31,916 nt of DNA from a virus. Every line of letters starts with the position of its first letter. The first letter of the stretch is position 1. Made by a program: the position numbers and the translations under genes. Under the pieces are notes generated by a model. The model saw only the letters and a list, made by a program, of their open reading frames with translations, searched no databases and was not told where the DNA came from. Of this stretch, positions 13,140 through 19,259 are shown in pieces. The DNA is taken from the IMG/VR virus record IMGVR_UViG_3300025289_000086, positions 1 through 31,916 of that record, one strand, 5' to 3'.

Positions 13140-13270
13140 CGCGGGCCTTCCTTCGACCGGGCGCGCCGCTCACGTGCATCCCAGCTATCCCCGAGGATGC
13201 CGAGGACCAGGAACACGAACCCCGCGATCCCGATGACGGCGATGAGCGGCAGGAGGTCTGCGAGGTTCAC
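13130..13270 (-). CDS. single-span membrane protein (46 aa)
   Basis: GTG 13270 overlaps the previous stop as GTGA. Residues about 5-27 are hydrophobic (LLPLIAVIGIAGFVFLVLGI), then a strongly basic tail (DARERRARSKEGPRWR). Topology would put the basic tail in the cytoplasm. Function unknown. Confidence 0.55.
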   Translation of the reverse strand: MNLADLLPLIAVIGIAGFVFLVLGILGDSWDARERRARSKEGPRWR

Positions 13271-13662
13271 GACGCGACCTCGGCGAGGTGAGCGCGAGCC
13301 TCGGCGGCACGGACCATCGGCCACATCCGCTGGCACCACGAATGCGGGCAGTCGTAGTCCGGGTCCTCGGAGGCACGGTGCGGCGGGTTCCGGTCGAGGA
13401 CGGCACGCGCCTCCGCGTTGCCTTCGTCCGCGAGACGGCGGTTTATGGCCAGGCTCCAGTGCTCCGGTTCGTCGAGCCCGTAGTCGTGGACGCGGCTGAC
13501 CGCCTCCCGGAACCCCTGAGCGAGCCACATCGCGTCGGACGGCTCGACTCCCTCGCGGGGCATGAGGGCGGCGTGCGTCGGGTACGGCCACGAGTCGCCC
13601 TGCGTTGACCACCACGTCTCGCGGGCGGCAGCCGTCGTCAGGTGTTCCACATCGCGACTCAT
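13267..13662 (-). CDS. hypothetical protein (131 aa)
   Basis: ATG 13662 overlaps the upstream stop by ATGA, and an ATG four codons earlier is less likely. Aromatic-rich N-terminal part (TWWSTQGDSWPYP), a helix (AMWLAQGFREAVSRV), and a C-terminal CPHSWCQRMW group with one Cys pair. Function unknown. Confidence 0.6.
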   Translation of the reverse strand: MSRDVEHLTTAAARETWWSTQGDSWPYPTHAALMPREGVEPSDAMWLAQGFREAVSRVHDYGLDEPEHWSLAINRRLADEGNAEARAVLDRNPPHRASEDPDYDCPHSWCQRMWPMVRAAEARAHLAEVAS

Positions 13663-13889
13663 CGGTGGCTCCATGTGGGGTCGGCCGCGTTCGCGAGGGC
13701 GTAGGCGGAGCGGTGTTCGTACCTGTGACCGACATAGCGGGCGCAGGGCTCGCCGGCGAGTGGGAGCATCGCGCCGCAGCGCGGCTTGGCGTGCTTCCAG
13801 CAGCCCCGACGGTTCCGCTCACACGGCCTCCCGCACGCTCGGCAGAGGAAGGTGGTCGCGTCCGGGTCCGGACAGAGGCGGCGACTCAT
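13659..13889 (-). CDS. double zinc-motif protein (76 aa)
   Basis: Contains FLCRACGRPCERNRRGCWKH, a cluster of four cysteines with a terminal histidine, then RCGAML, EPCARYVGHRYEH with a second Cys/His group. The C...GHxxxH ending recurs in other proteins of this window (14160-14354 and the 360-aa protein). ATG 13889 overlaps the upstream stop by ATGA. Confidence 0.6.
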   Translation of the reverse strand: MSRRLCPDPDATTFLCRACGRPCERNRRGCWKHAKPRCGAMLPLAGEPCARYVGHRYEHRSAYALANAADPTWSHR

Positions 13890-13993
13890 CCCAGCACCGT
13901 GACCCGGACGACGGCGTAGGCGTAGATCAGCGAGCCGTGGAGGGTGGCGGTACCCATGACGAGGGCTGCCCGGAGGAAGGCGCGGGTTATCAC
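13886..13993 (-). CDS. membrane microprotein (35 aa)
   Basis: GTG 13993 overlaps the previous stop as GTGA. The peptide is nearly all hydrophobic after a short basic start (TRAFLRAALVMGTATLHGSL). Probably one membrane span. Its existence rests on the coupled junctions and composition. Confidence 0.45.
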   Translation of the reverse strand: MITRAFLRAALVMGTATLHGSLIYAYAVVRVTVLG

Positions 13994-14163
13994 GCCAGAC
14001 CCCGCACGAAGAGCGCGAGGCTGCCAATGGCGAAGGCGAGCGCCCCGATCCTCAGGAAGAGAGCAAGTCGGGGCCGACCCATGCCGGCCCAGATCGCCCC
14101 GAGCACCGCCCACGCCAAGGCGCAAACGATCCAAGCGAAGGCGAGGCCGATGAACAGATTCAC
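13990..14163 (-). CDS. two-span membrane protein (57 aa)
   Basis: GTG 14163 with GGAGGG upstream and a GTGA overlap with the preceding gene. Two hydrophobic segments (about 2-24 and 34-54) are separated by a short basic turn (GMGRPRLAL). The size matches small phage membrane proteins of unknown role. Confidence 0.6.
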   Translation of the reverse strand: MNLFIGLAFAWIVCALAWAVLGAIWAGMGRPRLALFLRIGALAFAIGSLALFVRGLA

Positions 14164-14354
14164 CTCGAAGTCCCTCCCTCGACCCGGTAGGGGAGCCGGC
14201 CCACGTTGGCCAGCTGGATCCACGACTGCGGCTCCGCGCGAAAGCCCCACGTATGGCCGCCGTTGCCGTGGAGGTCGTCGGGGCCGTGGAGGTCGGTCCG
14301 GGTGCAGGGGTCGCCGTTCGAGGCGACGGCCGGGCACTTGCGGCGGCGGGTCAT
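14160..14354 (-). CDS. zinc-binding microprotein (64 aa)
   Basis: RRRKCPAVASNGDPCTRTDLHGPDD and later NGGHTW supply two cysteines and histidines with the C...C...LH...H spacing found in many small actinophage proteins. ATG overlaps the upstream frame by ATGA. It is the first well-supported gene of the leftward early polycistron. Confidence 0.55.
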   Translation of the reverse strand: MTRRRKCPAVASNGDPCTRTDLHGPDDLHGNGGHTWGFRAEPQSWIQLANVGRLPYRVEGGTSR

Positions 14355-14440
14355 GCGACGGCCTCCGCCGAGGCGCTCCAGCCCGGCCGTCGTCCCGACA
14401 ACCAGCCCCGCGAGCGGTAGGGGATGGGCGCTGACCTCAC
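14351..14440 (-). CDS. possible 29-aa leader frame of the early operon
   Basis: A GTG at 14440 behind GGGAGC starts a 29-codon frame that ends with an ATGA overlap onto the next gene. The peptide is basic and low in complexity. The longer version of this frame, back to 14632, does not look coding. Kept only because of the coupled junction. Confidence 0.3.
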   Translation of the reverse strand: MRSAPIPYRSRGWLSGRRPGWSASAEAVA

Positions 14441-14628
14441 GCTCCCAGGTCGCCAGCCGGCGTCAGGCCGCGGTGGGAGCGGGTTCAGGGCGCGGAAACG
14501 GACCGCGCTACATTGGCGACAGAGCCGCCGATCGTGGGCATGCGGCAAGGCCACGCATGCTAACGGTGCCCACGGTACTTCCGATAACAGCAGTGACGAG
14601 GGCTGCGGAGCGCTCGGGATATGTCTGT
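14441..14628. other. intergenic region with inverted repeat before the early operon
   Basis: No gene is convincing here. GCATGCG (14538-14544) and CGCATGC (14554-14560) form a 7-base inverted repeat. Just beside it, 14562-14577 contains two ACGGT half-sites; read on the minus strand, GTACCGTG occurs here and also in the operator-like palindrome at 14826-14845. A regulator acting at both places is possible. No confident -35/-10 pair was found for the leftward operon. Confidence 0.35.
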
Positions 14629-14814
14629 TCACGCAACGGCTCCCGACTCTGTGGCGGGTCGGCGGTTCTGCGCCCGATAGCGCTCGATCTCCTCAGTGGT
14701 CAGATACCAGTCGCGGGACACCTTACGGGCAACCAGCTTGCCGTTCCTGATCTGATGGCGCAGCGTAGATGGCGCGAGCCCCAAGAGCTTCGCGGCTTCG
14801 GTGACGGAGTGCAT
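14629..14814 (-). CDS. excisionase/MerR-type HTH protein, leaderless message
   Basis: 61 residues matching the HTH_17 group: SVTEAAKLLGLAPSTLRHQI is the helix-turn-helix, NGKLVARKVSRDWYLTTEEI is the wing and last helix. Such proteins act as excisionases or small regulators. Start is placed at ATG 14814, two codons inside the longest frame, because a -10 box (TAGATT, 14826-14821) ends exactly six bases upstream, so the message should begin at this ATG without a leader. It faces the lipoprotein gene across a shared promoter region and is the likely regulator of that switch. Confidence 0.75.
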   Translation of the reverse strand: MHSVTEAAKLLGLAPSTLRHQIRNGKLVARKVSRDWYLTTEEIERYRAQNRRPATESGAVA

Positions 14815-14850
14815 TGACATAATCTACACGGTGCGCGTACCGTGTGTCAA
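14814..14850. promoter_or_regulatory. superimposed divergent promoters with palindromic operator
   Basis: Plus strand: TTGACA (14814-14819), 18-base spacer, TACCGT (14838-14843), start near 14850. Minus strand: TTGACA (14850-14845), 18-base spacer, TAGATT (14826-14821), start near 14814. The two -35 boxes form an inverted repeat, and each promoter covers the other, so RNA polymerase cannot occupy both. The shared spacer holds ACACGGT (14826-14832) and ACCGTGT (14839-14845), a 7-6-7 palindrome that looks like an operator. Confidence 0.65.
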
Positions 14851-14876
14851 TGGGCAATCTAGAACGGAGGCGAACG

Positions 14877-15284
14877 ATGCGGTTCCTATTGGGTGTCGCC
14901 CTGGTCCTCGCTGCCTGCGGCTCGGCCGGCGGCAGGGCCACGATCGTTCCGGCCGCGCCCCGCGCCACGGTCGTCCCGGCTTGGTGGCCGTCGGACTTCA
15001 CTCCGTACGCCGATCGCCTGACGGCGTGGCGGTGGCTCAAAAAGAGCGAGTTCGACTGCACGTACTCGGACGTTTCCTGCTGGGGCATGAAGGTGATCAC
15101 CCGCGATGGCTGCCCATCGTCGCTCTATGTCGAGCTGTCGATTCTGGATTCATCCGGAACGGCAATCGGCTACACGAACGACACCGTCGGCTCGGTCGCA
15201 GCACGGCAAGAGGCCAAGCTGGTGTTCGACACATTCGAGGAGGACGCAGAGAAGGCGCGGCTTGCGGAGATCAGTTGTTACTGA
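14877..15284 (+). CDS. phage-encoded lipoprotein
   Basis: 135 residues with a short signal peptide and lipobox LVLAAC (Cys about residue 14), so the mature protein is lipid-anchored outside the cell membrane. The mature part has a Pro/Ala linker, then a beta-rich domain with four further cysteines (FDCTYSDVSCWG, RDGCPSS, EISCY) and the sequence SSGTAIGYTNDTVGSVAARQ typical of FxLYD-like extracellular domains. Start ATG 14877 has GGAGG six bases upstream; a GTG at 14844 lies within the promoter. A surface protein expressed from its own promoter in a phage suggests a lysogenic-conversion or superinfection-exclusion role. Confidence 0.75.
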   Translation: MRFLLGVALVLAACGSAGGRATIVPAAPRATVVPAWWPSDFTPYADRLTAWRWLKKSEFDCTYSDVSCWGMKVITRDGCPSSLYVELSILDSSGTAIGYTNDTVGSVAARQEAKLVFDTFEEDAEKARLAEISCY

Positions 15285-15386
15285 TGACGGGGTGGGGGCT
15301 AGGGTCGTCCCGGAGGGTCGGCGCAGCATCTCGGAATGTAGCAGGATGAGGCCATGCGCCGGATCACGGTACTCGACACAAAGAGG

Positions 15387-15413
15387 CGCCCCTATCCTGA
15401 GAGGATAGGGGCG
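15387..15413. other. perfect 12-bp hairpin in the glycosyltransferase leader
   Basis: CGCCCCTATCCT and AGGATAGGGGCG pair over 12 bp around a three-base GAG loop. It lies between the lipoprotein and glycosyltransferase genes and touches the GGGAGGG Shine-Dalgarno of the latter. No U-tract follows on the plus strand; on the minus strand a short CTCTTT follows. It may limit read-through or translation of the glycosyltransferase, or shield convergent transcription. Confidence 0.55.
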
Positions 15414-15422
15414 GGAGGGCTT

Positions 15423-16631
15423 GTGAAGCTCGATCGGGGCCTGATGGCCGTGTTGCTCCTGGGGGCGGCTTTCCGGATGGTGGCCCTGCTTGGCACCGGC
15501 CACCGCGGCGATCTCCGGGCACTGTCGATGTGGGCCGAGGAGATGAGTGCCCACGGCCTGACGTACTATCAGGCGGGCGGCGAGGCCAACTATCCTGCGA
15601 TCCTCTGGGTGCTATGGCCGTTCGGCGCTGGCCTAGACTGGCCGTTCCTGAGCGCCGGTATCCGGGCCCTCTCGATCCCGTTCGATCTCGCCATCGCGGT
15701 CCTCGCGTACCGGATCGTTCATCTCCGGCTAGACGGGCGGGCTGGGACGCTCGCGGCAAGCCTCGTGCTGCTCAACCCCGCGACGATCATCGCCGGCGCG
15801 TCTTGGGGCCAGATCGACGCCCTTGGCATCCTGCCGATGTTGCTCGCGGTCGTGCTTGCTCAACGCGGTCATCCGGCCGCTGCCGGTGTCGCCGGGGTCC
15901 TCGCCGCGCTCGTCAAGCCGCAGTTCGCGATCGGCCTGATCGTCGCGCTCGCCGTGGTCGGCCGACGCCCGGCCGCCCTTGCGCGACTGACGGTGGCCGG
16001 ACTCGCCACCGCCGCGCTCGTGCTCCTGCCACTCGGCCTGAATCCCGGACGGTACGTTGCCCTGATCGTCGCGAGTGCCGACCGCTACCCGGTCGCCTCG
16101 AACTACGCCTTCAATCCTTGGGGTGCAGTTCTCGGATTCCATGCACCCGACGGCGCCCTGGCGATTCTCGGTGGGGCGATCTTCGTCGGCACCAGTGCCG
16201 TCATTGTCTGGGCGCTCGCTCGAGGTCGGATCGAGCCCTTGACCGCCCTGGCACTGCTCGCGCTCGCCGTCTACTTCCTGCCGACGCGCGTCCACGAGCG
16301 GTATCTGATCGCCGCCATCGTCGTCATGGCGCCGCTCGCGGCCCTACGACCACGCTTGCGACTGCCCTTCACGTTCCTGAGCGCGGGGTTCGCGTTCACT
16401 CTCGCGTATGCCCTGAGCAACGGTCCGTACAGAGCGATCCCGGAAATCGTGCTCGACCCGGTCGCGATCGCCGCGGCATCGATCGCAATGACCATCCTCG
16501 GCGCCTGGTCCGCGGGCCTAGTCTGGTCAGAAACGCGGCAGGCGCGGGGCTCGGACCGGGTGGTGCGGGATCGTCCGCCCGTCATCGTCAAGAAACAATG
16601 GACGATCCGGGCCGCCAATGAGGTCCCGTAG
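15423..16631 (+). CDS. GT-C membrane glycosyltransferase, Gpi18/mannosyltransferase-like
   Basis: 402 residues, about ten hydrophobic spans. Features of polyprenol-phosphate-sugar dependent GT-C enzymes: an acidic residue in the first outer loop (HRGDLRALSMW, Asp30), WGQIDALG (128-135), LVKPQFA (about 163-169) and FLPTRVHERYL (285-295). It would transfer mannose or another sugar from a lipid carrier to a cell-surface acceptor. GTG 15423 is preferred because GGGAGGG precedes it; the longer frame from 15354 would read through the hairpin. Its last 105 bases overlap the end of the tail gene on the other strand. In a phage, such an enzyme typically alters host surface receptors. Confidence 0.85.
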   Translation: MKLDRGLMAVLLLGAAFRMVALLGTGHRGDLRALSMWAEEMSAHGLTYYQAGGEANYPAILWVLWPFGAGLDWPFLSAGIRALSIPFDLAIAVLAYRIVHLRLDGRAGTLAASLVLLNPATIIAGASWGQIDALGILPMLLAVVLAQRGHPAAAGVAGVLAALVKPQFAIGLIVALAVVGRRPAALARLTVAGLATAALVLLPLGLNPGRYVALIVASADRYPVASNYAFNPWGAVLGFHAPDGALAILGGAIFVGTSAVIVWALARGRIEPLTALALLALAVYFLPTRVHERYLIAAIVVMAPLAALRPRLRLPFTFLSAGFAFTLAYALSNGPYRAIPEIVLDPVAIAAASIAMTILGAWSAGLVWSETRQARGSDRVVRDRPPVIVKKQWTIRAANEVP

Positions 16632-16997
16632 GTCGACGTCGGTCCCCGTCGGCGTCCGTGCCAAACGCTCCTCAATCGCCGCATTAATGGCGGCCCGCTC
16701 TCGCCGATGACCGCTCGCGAGGTGAACGAGCGCCACGATCCGCTTCCCGCTTGGTGGGCCGTCGCGCTCGACGCGAAAGCCGTGGGCGCGTGTCCCGAGG
16801 AATTCGGGCCAGACCTTCGAGCCGGAGGCTCCGGGCACCTGCCATATGTCGGTATGCTCGCCACCCGCCGCCTCGTGGGCGGCAAAGTCGATGAGTCCGA
16901 CTACCGCGCCGGACTCATCGCGGGCGACCATGAGGTCGAGCGTTTCTAGGACGCGGCCCGTTCCGTCGTAGGCAAGAAGCGAGTGAGGGGTTTTCAC
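16527..16997 (-). CDS. tail-associated hypothetical protein at the end of the late operon
   Basis: 156 residues. Beta-rich N-terminal half (VLETLDLMVARDESGAVVGL) and a charged C-terminus. GTG 16997 overlaps the tail hub stop as GTGA. No lysin motif is visible. By position it is a tail fibre accessory or virion hypothetical. Its 3' end lies inside the converging glycosyltransferase gene (16527-16631). Confidence 0.6.
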   Translation of the reverse strand: MKTPHSLLAYDGTGRVLETLDLMVARDESGAVVGLIDFAAHEAAGGEHTDIWQVPGASGSKVWPEFLGTRAHGFRVERDGPPSGKRIVALVHLASGHRRERAAINAAIEERLARTPTGTDVDLRDLIGGPDRPLFLDDDGRTIPHHPVRAPRLPRF

Positions 16998-18634
16998 AGG
17001 GCGGCCTCGGCGAGCACGTAGTACCGGCCGTAGTTGGTCTGAGACGAGCCGGAGTGATTGACCATCGTCATAATGACCATGCACTGGTTAGAGCCGTCCA
17101 AGTGCGTCTTGATGTAGCTCACGTACTGAAGCGTGACCCCGGCTGCGGTTGTCGCGCCGCCACTCGACGATGCGACCCACGAGTTGGAGTTGGCGGGGAG
17201 GTAGGTCCCAAGCTGCTGATTGGCCGCCGTGTCGTTCGCCGGTGAGACGTAGCTGATGTGCCCGGGCGTCGTCGCGAAGGTGCCGAGGCCGGTCAACGTG
17301 ACCGTTGCCAAATCTGTCTGAGTCAGGTCGTTGCCGCTGCCCGAGAATGTCCCCGTCGCGAGGATCTTGAACATGTTCGACGTGCCGTCGATGATGACGG
17401 TCGTGCCGTCGGCGCTCGTGACCCGGAGGCCGTAGTCATCGTCGACCTTGCCGAGCTCGACCCGGAGGTTCGTCCCGTCCGTGACCGCGACGCCCTCGGA
17501 AGTGACATAGGTATTGCTGTCCCCCCCGAGCTCGCCGTAGACGACGGTGCCGCCCGTGCCGATGCCATCCGAACCGCCAGCCCCACCGCTTGATCCGCGA
17601 CGCGATCCGCCGAACTCACAGGCGTAGAGGTAGGTCGAGGGTTTCAGTTGCGTTGTCCGGACCCGGCTGAGGCGGAAGTTCTGATCGATCCCCACATCCG
17701 CCGACCGCACGTCGAGGGTCTGGCCCGCCCGCCAGCCGTCGGCATCCTCGGACGTGACGGTGAACGATCCGCGGGCCGTGGAACCGGCGAGGCGCCCGAG
17801 GTACATGGCCCCGAGGGCATCACGCATGGCGACGGTGGTGCAGTCGGGCGCGTCGAGCGAGGCGGTGACGGTCGTCCCGATCCGGGCGATCTCGGCGTGA
17901 TCGTAGACCCAGCCCGAGCCCGTCGCGTTCTGGCCGTTGACGTAGACGGCATTGGCGTAGGTCATCGTGTCGTAATCGATCTCAAGATCGAGCGGCGCGA
18001 CCTCATCGCCGGCGGGGGTATCGGAGGTGATGTTCTTGGGGGCGGCGTTCGTCTCGGAGCTGAAGTAGTGCAGATGCCCGGTCTGGTCGAGGTACCACTC
18101 GGCCGAGGCGGACGCCTGGGCGGCGATCATGTCGATGACTCGCCGGAGGGTGACGCCCTGGAAGACCTGCGCGGGCAGCGTGGCATTGACGACGGCCACG
18201 CTGGACAGATCGCCGGACAGGTACGGACTCGCGAACAGGCCCCAGAAGTAGCCGATCCGGGCGGCATCCGATTCGGCCGGGCGCGAGTAGGGGCCGGGGA
18301 TGTAGGCGTCGAGCAGCTCGCCGTGGTCCGTCGCCCGGAGGCTGGTGTTCGTCCACGCCGGGACGAGCGTCGGCTTCCGCGATTTCAGGAAGCCCCGGAA
18401 CATCTCCGTGGCCTGGCTCTCGTCGAAGACGCGGACGTATGCCTGGTCCGTCAGCTCCGGGAGATTCGCCAGCGTCTCGTTGAGCGTGGCCGCGAGGCCG
18501 CCCTGCGACGCGCCGGCATCCTCGATCTCGAAACCATCGGCGAGGATGAGGGCCGTGACGTCGCGCGACGCTACCCAGACCGAGAGGGGCCGGGTCGCCG
18601 CCGCGACGTGCGTGCCGAAGACGGCGGGGATCAT
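16994..18634 (-). CDS. tail hub / minor tail protein with fibre-like C-terminus
   Basis: 546 residues. Residues 1-340 fit a tail hub (gp27-like/Dit-Tal type): DQAYVRVFDESQATEMFRGF, QVFQGVTLRRVIDMI, SAEWYLDQTGHLHYF, WRAGQTLDVRS. A Gly/Ser-rich hinge (342-362) leads to a Thr/Gly/Asn-rich beta part (about 363-546) that looks like a receptor-binding fibre. It sits downstream of the tape measure gene, where the tail tip genes normally lie. It probably contacts the host surface, which links it functionally with the surface-modifying cassette next door. Confidence 0.75.
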   Translation of the reverse strand: MIPAVFGTHVAAATRPLSVWVASRDVTALILADGFEIEDAGASQGGLAATLNETLANLPELTDQAYVRVFDESQATEMFRGFLKSRKPTLVPAWTNTSLRATDHGELLDAYIPGPYSRPAESDAARIGYFWGLFASPYLSGDLSSVAVVNATLPAQVFQGVTLRRVIDMIAAQASASAEWYLDQTGHLHYFSSETNAAPKNITSDTPAGDEVAPLDLEIDYDTMTYANAVYVNGQNATGSGWVYDHAEIARIGTTVTASLDAPDCTTVAMRDALGAMYLGRLAGSTARGSFTVTSEDADGWRAGQTLDVRSADVGIDQNFRLSRVRTTQLKPSTYLYACEFGGSRRGSSGGAGGSDGIGTGGTVVYGELGGDSNTYVTSEGVAVTDGTNLRVELGKVDDDYGLRVTSADGTTVIIDGTSNMFKILATGTFSGSGNDLTQTDLATVTLTGLGTFATTPGHISYVSPANDTAANQQLGTYLPANSNSWVASSSGGATTAAGVTLQYVSYIKTHLDGSNQCMVIMTMVNHSGSSQTNYGRYYVLAEAAL

Positions 18635-18635
18635 C

Positions 18636-19250
18636 CTAGAAGTTCGCCTCGTCGAACCAGATCGTGATGACGACAGAAGCGCTCGCTATCGCCGCGCCAT
18701 TCTTGATCGCGATCCCATTGCTCGTGCCGGCCGGGATCCGGATCGCCTTCGTTCGCAAGAGGTCGAATGACACGTCAGAGCGGCCAGCGGGTGCCACGGC
18801 GGTGCTCGGTAGCATCATGCTTTCCCCGAATAGGAACACGCCCTCAGTCCCCTTCGATGCCGTGACGGCGTAGCGAGCCGTTGCCCCAGAGGCTGCGTCA
18901 CCCGGATCGAGTGGCCTCGGTGTCAATGCTGATCCACCCGTGCCTGCCGTTGTCAAGCGACAGAGACTCCACGCGCCGAGGGTCGCCGACCCAGCAAGCA
19001 CCTGCTGGGCGATATGGACCCGCCGAACGTAGAGATTGAGCGATGCGCCGGCCATGAGCTGCATGAGGTGGTCATTGACATTGGCGACTGAGACATTCGC
19101 GACGCCGGCGACCGTAGCGACGTAGCTCGCGAGATATGGCTCGCCCGCGATGACGACGTTGTCCTCGACGGCATTCGCGCCGATGGTCCGCTGGAAGCTG
19201 TGCTGCTTTTTGCCGGACCCCTCGGTGATGTTGGTGTAGCTCTCAGCCAT
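18636..19250 (-). CDS. virion structural protein between tape measure and tail hub
   Basis: 204 residues, beta-rich with no charge clusters; VANVNDHLMQLMAGASLNLY and VRRVHIAQQ form its most distinctive part. ATG 19250 has AGGAG seven bases upstream, overlapping the tape measure stop. Position suggests a distal tail or tail-decoration protein. No named family is certain. Confidence 0.6.
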   Translation of the reverse strand: MAESYTNITEGSGKKQHSFQRTIGANAVEDNVVIAGEPYLASYVATVAGVANVSVANVNDHLMQLMAGASLNLYVRRVHIAQQVLAGSATLGAWSLCRLTTAGTGGSALTPRPLDPGDAASGATARYAVTASKGTEGVFLFGESMMLPSTAVAPAGRSDVSFDLLRTKAIRIPAGTSNGIAIKNGAAIASASVVITIWFDEANF

Positions 19251-19259
19251 GTCACGCTC

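Noticed and set aside
14441-14632. long form of the frame ending at 14351
   Set aside because: Composition is not protein-like and it overlaps the end of the HTH gene. Only the coupled last 29 codons are kept, with low confidence.
15387-15413. intrinsic terminator after the lipoprotein gene
   Set aside because: The stem is strong but no U-tract follows on the plus strand. Called a hairpin of unknown role instead.
15354-15422. upstream start of the glycosyltransferase at 15354
   Set aside because: It would translate through the hairpin and has no Shine-Dalgarno. GTG 15423 follows GGGAGGG and gives a normal membrane N-terminus.
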